From assembly GCF_000264905.1 (NCBI RefSeq), contig NW_006763136.1, positions 2,261,550 to 2,325,549 on the forward strand: a stretch of 64,000 nt of DNA, given 5' to 3'. The stretch comes from Stereum hirsutum FP-91666 SS1. Lineage: Eukaryota; Basidiomycota; Agaricomycetes; Russulales; Stereaceae. Positions 11,732 through 23,433 of the stretch are shown here, in pieces. The stretch's first letter is position 1. The number at the start of each line of letters is the position of its first letter. The notes beneath the pieces are model-generated. The model saw only the letters and a list, made by a program, of their open reading frames with translations, was not told the origin of the DNA and did no database searches. The position numbers were made by a program, and so were the translations under genes.

Positions 11732-12684
11732 TGTGTGGATGATTTGTTGATATTGTCGCAAGCCAGTTCTTATAGTGTGGTGCGCTAGATTCAGATGTGA
11801 TACTCAAGGACTATACAGAGCACAAGCAAAAAAAAGTCTTGGCCAGAGTTGGTAGTCGTACACTGACGGAGATGTCGATGAGGGCCACAAAACCAGGAAC
11901 CTTTACCACCCCGGCCGTTGCCGATTAGATGACTTCACGCCACGTTGATTTACATATGTGTCACAATTCTGTGTCTGACGACTGAAGACCAGTCGCAAGG
12001 TCCTGCGATGGCGAGATATACTTAACTACGGGTACATCGGGGCAGATATTCTCTCACAATAAACCAGTACATACCCACACACTGCGCACCCACCGATATA
12101 TTTATTTCGGTGCATGCGCATCTACAATGCATGCACCCTCTTCGGGAAGAGACATTCTCAGAGGCAACGCACACAACTACATGGTCGACAGCGGGAGCAG
12201 ATAAGCCAAAATGTCCGTAAATAACAGTGCCTATAGACATTCAATAGACATTGTCAGAAGTCCAAGTCCAACACTAATCGAAGAGGGGAGATATTAAAGA
12301 ACGTCAGAGCGTCCAAAGGTTATCATATGCGTATAGGAGGGTCGTGCGAGTGCGCAGTGAGAGTGAGGATGAGGGGCGTAAGTGGGGGATGGACATAAAA
12401 GCAGAGGGCGTGCGTATGAATGTCACGGTGATTGGTCGTGGTGATAGATGGGTGGCAGCGTTTCGACACGACCGAAAGGTACCCAAAATAAAGGTCCGGA
12501 GAAGAAGTCCAAGAACAATCCTAACATACCCGAAAATAAAAGTCCGAATGGAAAAACTCCTCTGTAGAGTCACACTACTGTCCTGGTTGAGAAACAATGC
12601 AAGTGCGCGCATGACTGCATTCGATAAGGGCGGAGTGGTGCAGTGCCTGATGCGCGTGGAGAGGGGCGAAGGAGGTACATCGAA
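11732..12684. other. Intergenic region upstream of the glomulin-type gene
   Basis: This holds the 5' region of the glomulin-type gene and the 3' region of the DUF7137-like gene, both on the minus strand. Possible untranslated exons of the former lie at about 11730-11900. An imperfect repeat of aaaataaaggtccg and aaaataaaagtccg sits near 12484-12547. No gene is seen. Confidence 0.4.
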
Positions 12685-13401
12685 CTAATGCAAGGTTTGT
12701 CGGAAGAGGGCGAACCCGGATAGGATCATGACGATTATGGTGGCGAAGATGCTGACGAAGGCCGGGTGTGCGGTATAAGATGAGAGCGAACCGTTGTTGC
12801 AACCGCTGCATGACCATCCTGGAAATACGAGCCACATTAATAAAAATACACCGGTTTTGGCGGGTCGGCGAAAATGCAACAACGCACCTGAAGCAATCGG
12901 AGTATACGGCTGAGGAGTGTAGAGCGCGAACTTGAGATTGTTGTTCGGTGAGAAAAGTCCCGCGGACTGGGCTGCTCCTGCGCCTCTAGAATCAAAAACC
13001 TCCAGCGTGTATGTTGCTTGTGCTAAGGGCGAGTTCGGGTTGGACTGCTGGAAGTCATACACATCCCAGACTACGCTAGTAGCCGTTCCGGGAATGACAC
13101 CATCGGTAGGACCGACAGGGTATGTGATACCGTTGTCGCAGATGGCGGAGACGGTGAGGGAGGTGGGAGTGACGTATAGGGAGGTGAAGTTCCAAGCGAA
13201 TGTGATGGGCTGGCCAGACGCAATTTTGAAGAACGCGGTCGACGTCTGCGCTGGCTGAGTGATGGTGATCCCTCCAGCAGCGGCGGTTTTGGGGATGCTG
13301 ACGCTGGAGGAGCCAGAGCCAGAGGCGGACTGACTGCCACTTGACCCAGACGTCGTCTGCGAGCCTGACGCTGAAGCTGATGCCGATGCTGTTGAAGACA
13401 T
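12685..13401 (-). CDS. DUF7137-like Ser-rich protein with C-terminal membrane anchor
   Basis: Two exons, 13401-12888 and 12818-12685, give 215 residues. The first 35 residues are a Ser/Gly/Ala linker. The middle has beta-rich conserved blocks (GQPITFAWNFTSLYVTP, VVWDVYDFQQSNPNSPLAQATYTLEV). The C-terminus is a single hydrophobic helix (AFVSIFATIIVMILSGFALF) followed by a short polar tail. This layout matches a fungal family known to me as DUF7137, of unknown function, thought to be cell-surface or secretory proteins. Family members usually start with a signal peptide. None is seen from this ATG, so the first exon may be missing: either the start lies further upstream or the protein is tail-anchored. 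The in-frame extension to 13476 is Arg-rich and not signal-like. Convergent or overlapping genes are absent here. Confidence 0.65.
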   Translation of the reverse strand: MSSTASASASASGSQTTSGSSGSQSASGSGSSSVSIPKTAAAGGITITQPAQTSTAFFKIASGQPITFAWNFTSLYVTPTSLTVSAICDNGITYPVGPTDGVIPGTATSVVWDVYDFQQSNPNSPLAQATYTLEVFDSRGAGAAQSAGLFSPNNNLKFALYTPQPYTPIASGALLHFRRPAKTGVFLLMWLVFPGWSCSGCNNGSLSSYTAHPAFVSIFATIIVMILSGFALFRQTLH

Positions 13402-13849
13402 GATGAAGAGTGAGGGGGAGCGACGACGACGATGTAGGCGACTGCGAGGACGAAGGGCTCGATGTGGCTCGACCAAGAGAGCTCGATGGCGGAGACGGCA
13501 AGGGCGACCGCACGAAGGCGAGCCGATCCCGTGGCAACAGCCTGGTAACGGTCACAGTTCGCACTCCCGTGACAGGGAAGAATTCGACTCGGTCAAAGCC
13601 GCTGAACATACTCAGAATGTTTGTTTCTGTCCGTTCATCTAGCTCGGACGTCGTGCACACACGTCGTCCGTTGTGACCAGCGATACGGACTGTTTACTCT
13701 CAAAATCGACTGAGACCAGGTCTTAGGTATATCTATCCACGCGACATCTCGCAGGCTCATGAAATTACGTCCCATTTCTCCCTGGTCCCAGCCCACGAGT
13801 TACAGCTCTATCTCTCTTCAACATTCCGTTCCGAGCTCTGTTGAGAGCG
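13402..13849. promoter_or_regulatory. Divergent promoter between DUF7137-like gene and Iks1-type kinase gene
   Basis: About 450 bp separate the two start codons. A pyrimidine-rich stretch (ctctatctctcttcaac) sits 35-50 bp before the kinase ATG, typical of fungal leader or transcription-start regions. The left part carries an overlapping open frame that could include an unrecognised first exon of the minus-strand gene. Confidence 0.35.
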
Positions 13850-16665
13850 ATGGCCGACATGTCTCTTGACTCTACCCCCGATTCGCCTTCCGCTGCTCTC
13901 GTGCCTCTTGATCCCAACTGGCACCCTATCCTACATGTCTCCAACCAAGTCGTCCTTTACAATCCGACCAATCACGCCTTGTCCATTCACCACTCTGACG
14001 AAAAATCCCAACATGCCTCGCGTCCTTCTATATGCCCTTATTGCTCACGTCCAATGCCAAATGACTCCGATGATGACAGCAGCCTGGATGTCGATTTTGA
14101 AGATGTCACTTCCGCCTCTCGTGCCCCCAATTATTTCCAGCTCCTCGAGATCGCCAACGAAACTGCCAGTCGACCAGGATCGCCTCCCCTCGAAGTCGAA
14201 GACCACACCGATGGTGCCACTGGGACAAACACTTTCAAGCCGGAATCGATGGCCGAGGGCTATTTCAAGGCCTTTTTCCGAGAAGAGGCAAGACTGGGAA
14301 TGGGCGCCAACGGAAGCGTCTATCTCTGTCAGGTAGGCTTCTCTCCTCTGCAGTGGGGCCGGCTCGTCTTGCATATTTTGAGCGAATGCTGATGTTACTC
14401 GTCTGTTTATTAGCACGTCCTCAACGGAAATCCTCTAGGTATGTCTTCAACCGAAAATCTAAATTGTTGTACTGTCGTATTCTTAGTCCACGCGCCGATA
14501 CAGGTCACTTCGCGGTCAAGAAGATCGCCGTTGGACAATCAAGCAGCTATCTCCTCCAAATACTTCGTGAAGTTCGCCTGCTGGAGACACTGCGTCATCC
14601 CAACATAGTAACGTATCACCATGCGTGGCTCGAACCAGCCCAGTTCTCTTCTTTCGGACCTGCTGTCCCAACCTTACAGTTGTGTATTCTCATTCTGCAA
14701 CCTATTCCCCGGAGTCGAATGGCAGTCAAATACTCATGAGCTGTGCTTCAGTGTTCTTATGCAATGGGCCGAGGGCGGCTCCCTCGACGACTTCATTGAC
14801 GCTCGCTTGGGCCGACCCACCCATCTTCCTCACGTTCACTCTTCCGGTCCTTCCACTCCTGGTGCGGATACTTCCACAGCCGACCTCAGTGCCAGCCCAA
14901 CGTCAACCCCTCCATCAGGAGATACAATGTCTCGAGCCGCGCGTATACGGGCTTTCCGTGCCATGCAGCATGCTTCTCCAGAGGAGAAAGAGAGGATAAG
15001 AGAGAGGTTCGGACTAGGTTCTGGTGGAGGGTCTTCGAAAAGGCCGAATTGGAAGGCGGTGCATCTTTTGAGCGCCGAGGAGGTGAAAGGACTCTTCTCG
15101 GATGTTGTCCAGGGTCTTGCATTTCTCGTGAGTTAATACTAATATATCTTATGTGTCCATCACTAACACTGCTGGTTCGTAGCACGATAAATCCATCCTG
15201 CATCTCGACTTGAAACCTGGGAATGTGCTCCTAACGTGGGACGAAGGGAGTCTAATGTACTCATTTCTGTATTCGGATTCTTCGACTAGCGTTAATGTCT
15301 TGTCCTTTTCAGCCCTCGAGCAATGCTCTCAGACTTTGGTACCTCTCGAGACGCTATCACCAACCCTCTTCAACGCTCAGGGAACACTGGAACGTACGTC
15401 ACATATACTCTCGCTGTCAAGAATCTTCAATATTGACCCTGCACAGTCTTGAGTACACATCTCCAGAATCTTTGCGCTCTCCAGACACTGGTATACTTCA
15501 CCAAGTCGACTCGAAAGCCGATCTGTGGTCTCTCGGCATGATTCTTCATAAACTGCTCTTCTTCCGACTGCCTTATCAGTGGGCATCCACGAACGACCGA
15601 CCACAGGACGCGTCTCGTAACGAGGAGAACCCGATGGACAAACTGGAAAGGGAGGTATTGGGATATATGGGGTGCGCTGGTACTATCATGTTCTTCAGCT
15701 CGGCCCTGACCGTTGTGGGTGTTCAACAGATTCAAGAGCAGTCGCGAATTAGAAACAGTGTTTCTCTCGAGGCGACTTCCTCGCGCATATCTCATCCTTC
15801 TTGAGAACCTTCTGCATATCATCCCCAGCTCTCGCCCTTCCTGTGACCGTGTTGTTGCCGCCATACGCGAGGGAAAAGTAATTTCCAATCTCGTTTCTCC
15901 ACGGCTGTCGCCACAGGTTGTCCGGACGCTGACATTCATTATCCCTTACAGCTCGACCCTCTCACATCCACTCCTCGAAGCCGTAGTTCTACACCTACCC
16001 CGCCTTCCTCCCTGGTCCCAGTTATCCACCGCCGCACGTCTCCTCCTCTGCCCTCGTTATCCCCGTTTCCTGATCGATCTGCCCAAACGGCTGTACACGA
16101 CGATGCCGATGGCAATGCTCGTCTCTCCGAACTCAGTCCCTCTGCTGAGATTGATGACCCGGAATTCACCTTACATCCACCACCAGAAGATATAACAACA
16201 CCACGGACGTGGGATGACGAGAAGGTTGCGTTGTTGGGCTCCAACGCTTCACACACGTTGGAGGCTGAGGACGTCGGGTGGAAGGGCGCGTTAGTCAATG
16301 TGTATAGTGGCGCCACAATCGGTTCCGCTTATCGTTCTGTGGATGCGAGGCGACGCTTGCTGTTCACCAAGACGGTCAAATCGAGTTTGTTAGTTGCCAA
16401 GGTACGTGTTTGGATCTTGAATAGCACGCTTGGTCTGCCTGAAGTAGGGCGGTTGACAATGGATTGTCTTATTCTTTCGGAGTAGGTCCTCTCACTCTCA
16501 TATTTCTGCCCCACTCCGAGGTTTCCCGGCATCAGCAGCGATGCCCTATGGGCCTTATGCTTATTGGTCGGCGTGATTGATACATTGACGGACAGTTGGC
16601 TGGTGTCGGCAGTTATGCTTCTTCTGCATGGACTGCTTTTGAGGGCACTGTGTGTTTTGAGCTGA
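13850..16665 (+). CDS. IKS1: Iks1-type serine/threonine protein kinase with C-terminal membrane segments
   Basis: Ten exons close into a frame of 738 residues: 13850-14332, 14414-14438, 14504-14678, 14752-15127, 15183-15256, 15313-15393, 15447-15671, 15730-15877, 15952-16401 and 16486-16665. The kinase parts in order are the glycine loop (LGMGANGSVYLC, about 149-160), the catalytic Lys in HFAVKKI (about 175), HLDLKPGN with Asp about 362, SDFGTS with Asp about 385, TSPES, and the DLWSLGMILHKLL helix. The HVLNGNPLGHFAVKKI stretch and HLDLK are hallmarks of fungal Iks1. An insert of about 100 Ser/Pro-rich and basic residues lies between the alpha-D helix and the HLD loop. The last exon encodes two hydrophobic segments (DALWALCLLVGVIDTL and WLVSAVMLLLHGLLLRAL), so the kinase is probably anchored to a membrane facing the cytosol. 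The role in yeast is poorly defined; deletion has been linked to copper and drug sensitivity. Confidence 0.9.
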
Positions 16666-16891
16666 GATGGCTACTGTACTTCTGACGAATTTGCACAGGC
16701 TATGATCCGAGGACTGTTTCTGATCCTCCGTCCGTCCCTTCATCATAATGCTTATCTACCACACCCATGGACACATTCACTACTATCTGAACACTCAGTG
16801 ACGCAATCTATTCATCCTATCATGAGTGTCTCGGTACTCCTTGTCCATCATGAAATACTCTCGAACAATAAAACACGAAATATTGCCGCAG

Positions 16892-19179
16892 TTACAACAC
16901 ATAACGGAACGCCAGATCCTGTAGATCCGTTCTGTTGTCCTCCTCGCTCGCTGGTCTCGGTAAAGCATCAGGGTGGCCCTCCGCCACCAACCTATCGCGG
17001 CGGGCGTTCTCACGTTTGCAGAGGTACCAGTAGGTCAATTGCGCGACAATGTAGATGCTGTGAACGATGACAGAATGAGACGAAACAATTTATTCGTGAG
17101 GAAGGGTGGGCTCACCAATAGAGTGCGATGCAGGTGTGCATGGCGGTCGGGTAAAGCGGCTTTTCTGTTGAGAGGAAGAGCTGCGGACCAGCGATGCATC
17201 CCGCGGCATCTTCACGTACCGGTTTGCTGCGTCAGTCACAATGTCGAGAACAAGATGAAAGGGGTCAATGCGATGATATACGTACATCCAATGAAGTAAA
17301 CTGTCGAGACCATTGTCTTCCTCGTGTGGCCCTTGAAGTTACTTGCGATAAGAGACATGTTCATAACGTAGATGCTCGACTCGCATGTCGCTAGCCAGTA
17401 ACCCTGTATCGCGAATTCAAACGTCGACTTGATCAGCCCGACTCTTCTTGTCTCGTTCCGTCGATGAGAGGAACACAATGTATCTGGCACTTACCCCCGT
17501 CAATGCCCACTTGTTGGAATAAGGCAGAGTGGACATCATGATGACGCCAATCAACGGTGGAATGATCAGAAGTGTTTGGATGAAACCACGGCTGTTGGGG
17601 AATGCCCAGCTTCCGGCAACACCGGCCCATATGCAGATGAGTTGGAGGCCAGGGCCAGGAAGGCCTATGAGAACCGTCTATGCACAAAGTCAGCATTGTC
17701 ATGCAAGATGAACATGGAAAAGAGCATGCTTACTCTGAACTCGTCAAACCCTAGACCATTGATGACAATGGAGCCAAACGAGACAACCGAGGTCATGCAG
17801 ACACATATAGCCCACAAAAAGATGAGGTAGAACTATACACTTGATCAGCACAACGGACAGTCGATGAGAGGTATCAAGAGAGGGAGACGGACCTTGGGGT
17901 CCTTCAATGTCTCAATCATCTGGTCATTCCTCCATTCCTTGTGCTGTGCCGACGCGTGCTCTCTCGCTACTCTCTGCACTGCGCATACCCTCTCCTCCGG
18001 GGTCAAGAACCAAGCGCTCGCGGGCGCCTTTGGAACGATTATCGTGAGGATGATTCCGAGGATCAGGGTGACACCCCCTGCGATGAGCATTGAAATTCGC
18101 CAGCCCGCAATGGTGGCACCTGTGATGGAGCCACATCCGTAAAGAAGGAGTCCTCCAACGATCTGGGCAAATGCGTTCGCGGACACGAAGACGGCTGTAC
18201 ATATAACACAATTTAGCGGGGAGAACAGGAAAGAAATGATGAAGTCTACCTAGCCTATTAGGATGCTCGCTTTTCTTCCACCAGATGGATGTCAATACGA
18301 CAAAGCCTGGTGACACAGCGCCTTCGGTTACGCCCAGGAAGAACCGAACGAGCATCATGCCGGTGAAGTTGGTGGGCTACGAAGATAATTGTAAGCCTAT
18401 AGTGTAGCCAACGTTCTTCGATGCTCACCAAGGCTGACATCATCATCACTGCACCCCACGCAATAGCAGTACCTAGGGAAGCCACTCAGTCCTGGCACGG
18501 ACGGAAAAGCCTCGAGATAGAGACGAACATCCGACGAATATCTTGATCGGGAAGATATGCAAGAAACTCATGATGGGGAACTGTGAAACGAAAAGGGTAA
18601 GCTGGATTCTCGTGCGATTTTACCACGGGGAGCGAAACTTACCTCGGAGAGCAGCTGGCCAAAGTAGAATATCGAGGAACACCAGCTTTGATGGCAATTC
18701 AATCATCAGTCGATGATCCAAAACGTGAATAAAGAGGATGGAATGGCATGCAGCTTTTGAAGTCAGGTACTAAAATGACTTACGAGTAATCTTGGCCGAC
18801 GAAGGAAAGATCAATCTCCATCCCAAAAATGGCAGCATAACTGAGATGGTCTTAGACATCTGTAGCAACTATTATGCACCGTAAACAACACACCTGAGGG
18901 CTATTTTGTCCAAGTATTCTGTGGACAGCGGGAAAGGGTTAGGCACGATGGAGGCGCTTTGAAGTCCTCCATGAAGAATTACTCACGAAACATGGCGATG
19001 AAGAAGAAGACAGTGAGAACGACTCTGTCGATCTTCTTTACCACTCTGGCCTCCAGCTTGGGGTCCACGGCGACATCCTCAGGTTCGACCGAATGCACGC
19101 TGGAAGGAGAGCTTGACTTCTCTGGAGCTCCCTTGACCTCCCCAGCACCTTTCTCCATATAAGCCAACGTGCTTGCCAT
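16892..19179 (-). CDS. MFS permease of the anion:cation symporter (Dal5/allantoate) family
   Basis: About 13 exons can be joined from the ATG at 19179 to the TAA at 16892. The N-terminal 60 residues are polar, then the first membrane span begins (KKIDRVVLTVFFFIAMF). Later spans include SYAAIFGMEIDLSFVGQDYS, NFTGMMLVRFFLGVTEGAVSPGF followed by WWKKSEH (the family loop between spans 4 and 5), FAQIVGGLLLYGCGSI, the WRISMLIAGG region, and YAAGCIAGPQLF. The protein ends in the family signature DLQDLAFRYVL. Members take up allantoate, nicotinate, tartrate, pantothenate or other organic anions across the plasma membrane by proton symport; the substrate cannot be read from sequence. The gene is divergent from an amidohydrolase gene 440 bp away, which suggests uptake and hydrolysis of the same kind of compound. 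The join after IFVG and the donor in the next-to-last exon are the least certain. Confidence 0.87.
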
Positions 19180-19620
19180 GGCAATGTCGAGTCCGTTCTT
19201 TGATAGCCTGAGGAAGGGGTGGAGAACAAGCTTAGAAGACCTCAAGACCTTTGGTTTTGTGCGTTGGAGGAAGGCACATTTGGCAAATTAGCTATCATAC
19301 TCGTAGTAATGGATATGATAGAGAAACCGCGCTTAGAAGCCATCATATGCAGTTATCACCAGTGAACACTACTATGTATATCACTTGAGCAGAGATAGAC
19401 ACGGGCAAAGAATGTAGCGGAAGGCCAACGGAAGAAGGAACGATGGGTGCGTGACGATAAACATCGGTGTGCGGCAAATGGCGGCGTTTATCCGCGCCAT
19501 CGCAGCGTGCAAGTCGAGAGTAATTAGGAACGCGACTTGGGTACGAACATTGTCCTCTATCGGTAAGCGGCACGCGTGCCCGTCTCTCCTCCCATTCCTA
19601 TTCTCATCGTCGCTCTCGTC
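19180..19620. promoter_or_regulatory. Shared promoter of permease and amidohydrolase with GATA-type sites
   Basis: A 441-bp divergent intergenic region. It contains TGATAA (minus strand, 19353-19358) and CGATAA (plus strand, 19455-19460), both matching the HGATAR core bound by fungal AreA/Gln3-type nitrogen regulators. A third core, GGATAA (minus strand, 19488-19493), departs from the consensus at its first base. Control by nitrogen supply is inferred. Confidence 0.4.
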
Positions 19621-21476
19621 ATGCAGGACACCTCTCTGACCTCTAAGCCCTACAAGTTCCCGAATCCAAGCAAGACTCGACCCGCGATCTTACCACAGCT
19701 CGCAATCAAGCCATGGCTACAAGGGCATGCACCCTCACTCGCTCTCAAGAATTGTAAGGTTGTTGATCCGGCCCTGGGAGCTCTGCTTGATGGTCTTCGC
19801 ACCATCATCATCCAGAAGGGGAGAATCGTTAGCATAGAAAGCGATGATGCGCACAATTTAGAGGATAAACCAGAGGATCTTAGGGAGGTCGATCTCAAGG
19901 GAAAGTTTGTCTGTCCAGGTCCGCAATAGTTCTCTACATTGTTGTCCAATCTACTTAGCATTGTCCAGGATTGATCGATTGCCATGTCCATGTTACCGCT
20001 GTTCCCGGGGTCAAGGTGCGTGATCGCCGTACCTATGTGACTGTCAGTGATATTGAGAGTAGCACAGAACATGAGCGAGCTCGTCAACATCCCCGATGAA
20101 TTGACTCACCTGCGTTCAACCTACGTCTTGTCTGGTATGATTCGGAGGGGTTTCACCACCGTTAGAGACACAGGAGGCGCGACCAAGTCGCTCGCAACTG
20201 CAATTGACGAGGGTCTCATCGAAGGGCCACGGCTCATTCAGTGTGGCAAGGCGCTCTCTCAAACGGGTGGCCACGGAGATTTCTCACCAGGGGTTTCCGG
20301 CGGAAGTGGCGTCGGTTGCTGTGGCGGACATTCTCAGGTATGGTCATTCAGCTTCCGAAGTGGGTTCAAACGGAATCTGAACTGACCATTGATCAGAGTC
20401 TTGGACGTGTAGTTGACGGTGTGCCGAACTGTCTCAAAGCTGCCAGAGAGGAGATCAAAGCCGGCGCAGACTTTCTCAAGGTGGGTACTTTCGCTTTCAC
20501 CGTCAAGACTATCACAAACTCATGGACATTCGTCATAGATCATGGTCGGTGGCGGAGTAGGTGTGTTGCATACCCGCGAAAATAATTGTTCTCATGCTGA
20601 CGGGCTCAACTTTCAGCGTCAGAAACGGACACGATAGAGAGCTTGCAATATACCGCCGAGGAGATTAAGGCGGTCACTACCACCGCTACGCAAATGGGCA
20701 ATAAACTGGTATTGTTTCCCTCATTCCACGCACCCGAATGTGCAGCAAAGTTCTAAGCAACCGCGTTAGGTCACGGCTCACGCATATACAACTCAAGCAA
20801 TCCGACATGCTGTCGACAACGGCTGCCGTGGCATCGAGCATGGTAACCTGATGGACAAAGATTGTGCTATAATGTGAGCATATCCCGACTGTCATTTTTC
20901 CTGCTCTACATCACTCACGATACCAATTGCCGCCCATAACAGGATGGCAGCCAAGGGCATCTACCTAACACCAACTCTCTCCTGCTATGGCGCTATGGCG
21001 CGTCCTCCTTTCGAAGACTTCCTCTCACCGGACGGCCAGATAAAGAACGAACAAGTGATGGAACACGGCCTCGAGGCGATCAAAATGGCGGAAGAAGCGG
21101 GTGTGACGATTTGTTATGGCTCCGACTTGTTGACGTCGCTGCACGCGTTGCAGACGGAAGAGTTTACGGTACGGGCGACCGTACTGGACTCGCCAACTGT
21201 CTTGAGACACGCGACCACAAATGGGGGTGAGTGTGGCCTCTTTCTCGGGCTCTTCCATCATTTGTTCTGACCGCCAGAAACGACTTGCGTTACAAAGCCA
21301 AGATGCTGGGAAAGTCTGGTCTTTTGGGTACCATCAGCCCAGCCGCCTACGCCGACATACTCATCCTGAACCGAAACCCTTTGGAGGATATCAAGGTGCT
21401 TGACCGACCAGAGCTCTACCTGAAGGCGGTCTTGAAGGAGGGCAAAGTGATCTTCAGCTCAGTCGATGGCCTATGA
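19621..21476 (+). CDS. Metal-dependent amidohydrolase (imidazolonepropionase/prolidase-like)
   Basis: Nine exons join from the ATG at 19621. The amidohydrolase metal centre is complete. HVH stands at the end of the first barrel strand (LIDCHVHV, second exon). A lysine in DFLKIMVGGGVAS fits the carbamylated bridging ligand. The His of VTAHAYTTQAI, the His of GIEHGNLMD and the Asp of YGSDLL complete the set. The order and spacing follow the imidazolonepropionase/Xaa-Pro-dipeptidase-like subgroup, usually 420-460 residues, which matches. These enzymes cleave C-N bonds in cyclic or peptide-like amides; the substrate is unknown. There is no signal peptide, so it is probably cytosolic. The last intron is best placed from about 21228 to 21280, with the donor still uncertain between two neighbouring GT sites. 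The divergent permease is the likely functional partner. Confidence 0.85.
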
Positions 21477-21887
21477 CAGTCTACTGCAAGTATAATGCAT
21501 GGAATTAACACTAGCTGTTGTTTTGAATGAAGATGTTCTTTCAGTGGATATTTTAGTGTGCAAAATAGGATTGGAGGGTGGTATACACAAAACATGTTCA
21601 CATTAACGACAGTAGGCGACGCATTCGCAAGTACCGATTAAAAGTACAATACTCGTGACACGCCAGACAGGACACTATAAGGAAAAAGAATCTTATGTAG
21701 AATTGTAGTCCATCGTGAAAGAGAAAGGCAAGACCGAAAAGAGTTCTTGCGCCCGACGCCAGGCTACTACCCAAGAATATTGCGAGTCCGCGACACTATA
21801 ACCAGGTTTTTGAAAAAAAAGACCATACATACATTGACTTGTCGTACAAATGAGCACCGCAAGGCACTCGCACCATTATAAAACCAT
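21477..21887. other. Convergent 3' intergenic region
   Basis: About 410 bp between the amidohydrolase stop and the stop of the secreted glycoprotein gene. It is AT-rich with short A runs and no coding signal, and should hold both 3' ends. Confidence 0.5.
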
Positions 21888-23266
21888 TTAATGAGCGACA
21901 ACGAAGGCGCCGAAGCTAACGAAGCCCAGGACCCACATAAGGGCAAGCGACGTAAGGCCAGAAGTCATGTCCGCCTTGCGAAGAGCGGCCGAAGTGGAAC
22001 TGGTCGACGAAGCAACACTGCCTGAGCTGGACTGCGAGCCACTGGACTTGCCGGTGCTGCTACCGGTGGCAGAGGCAGAAGAGCCGGAGGCGGAGCCAGT
22101 GGCCCCGAGGAGCTCAGTGTAGATTGCGGAAGAAGTGTAGGACGTGCATTGAGAGGTGGCAGGGATAGTGGGACTATGTACAAGCATTAGATAGAGTGAG
22201 GAGTGACTGAGTAGATGAACTTACGTATACGGAATGGAAGTAATCGCTCCGAGAGACTCGGCAGGCTGGAACCAGGTGGTAGTTATACCATCGGAGACGT
22301 ACTGGCCAGGAGGAGTCATGTCTTCACCAAGGCAGTACTGGAAGGTACCGTTGATCTCAGAGTAGGCAACAGGGTCGTTGTATGTGCAGCCAACACGGTC
22401 ATAGACATCTGTGGAAGCATCAAGATTATGAGATTATGTCATACAGATAGATGAAAGACTGCGCGGCGTACGGGCGCAAAGCTCGGCAGCACGGGAACCA
22501 GCAGGGTCGCAGGCCTTAAAGCAGAAGATGCCATCGCCGACGAAGTAAGACCACTCGATGACCTGGGTGAAGTTGGTCTGGCTGTTGTTGGCGTTGAAGG
22601 CAGAGGAATAGAGGAGAGAGCCGAGTGGGTTGCCACGCTCGTCAGCACCATGGGGATCTTCCTCGCCACCCGCGTCATCAGCGGTCAGGTTCAAGGCGGT
22701 TTGATCTATGTAGCCAGCGATTTCGACATAATCCGGGGTTTGGACCCTGTACACATACGAGGTGAGCTTTTATGAAAGGGGCTCAAGCTAAGTGTAGACG
22801 CACATCTGGATACCCTGGATGGAACCCTCTCTAAGGAGACGAGTACCGTGGACTTTCTTCGTGCAGTAGGCAACCATCTCCTCTTCAACATCCCCGACAG
22901 TCTCTGAGGAAACGGGGGAGCCCCAGAGACAGAAGTCGTCGACAGAGTTGATGTAGGCGGTCTGGCACCACGAATCCTGGTTTTGGGTGGTGGCGTTACA
23001 GATATTGTATCCTGGAGAGAATATGAACACCGGCGGGTGGGAAAGAAAGAAAGGATGAAAGACAGACCCTGCTGGGTACCACGGGGACCGTCGCCGGAGT
23101 CGGCCTGGTACGGCAGGTCCGGCCACTGGAAGTGCTTGGAGGCAAGAGGCACGTCCTCGCCAGTATCCTGAGTAATAGTGTAGACACCGAAGGTATTGGA
23201 ATACGTCTGGGCGAAGACGGAGGCGGAAGACGCAAGAGCGGCCGCGAGGATGGCGAGGCGGGACAT
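21888..23266 (-). CDS. Secreted macrophage-activating-glycoprotein-like protein
   Basis: About five exons join from the ATG at 23266 to the TAA at 21888. The protein starts with a clear signal peptide (MSRLAILAAALASSASVFA). Conserved blocks follow: DSGDGPRGTQQGYNICN, SVDDFCLWGSP, TPDYVEIAGYIDQTALN, GGEEDPHGADERGNPLG, FCFKACDP and VYDRVGCTYNDP. These match a basidiomycete family usually annotated as macrophage-activating glycoprotein, a name that comes from mushroom preparations. The role in the fungus is unknown. Several Cys suggest disulphides, and Asn-x-Ser/Thr sites suggest N-glycosylation. The last 90 residues are a Ser/Gly/Ala linker and a hydrophobic end (TSLALMWVLGFVSFGAFVVAH), fitting a GPI anchor or single span, so the protein is probably on the cell surface or wall. 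A TATA-like element lies about 160 bp upstream of the ATG, and a strong promoter would suit an abundant surface protein. Confidence 0.85.
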
Positions 23267-23422
23267 GACAGAGAAATCACAGAAAAATGTAGAATGGATG
23301 AGAGGAATTTGAAAGGGGGCACCAGACGAGTCTGGGTGTCGGGGCGGCGAGAGGATGAGGGCGGGAGGGGCGGGAGACGAGGAAGACGAGGAGGAAGAGA
23401 AAGAACAAGGTGCGCGCGCCGG

Positions 23423-23433
23423 TAATATATACC
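23423..23433 (-). promoter_or_regulatory. TATA-like element upstream of the secreted glycoprotein gene
   Basis: On the minus strand the sequence reads ggtatatatta, inside an otherwise GC-rich stretch, about 160 bp before the ATG at 23266. The sharp AT island in GC-rich flanks favours a real TATA box. Confidence 0.5.

Noticed and set aside
13076..13660. 194-codon minus-strand frame overlapping the DUF7137-like gene
   Set aside because: Has no domain and overlaps a better supported conserved frame; at most it hides an upstream first exon.
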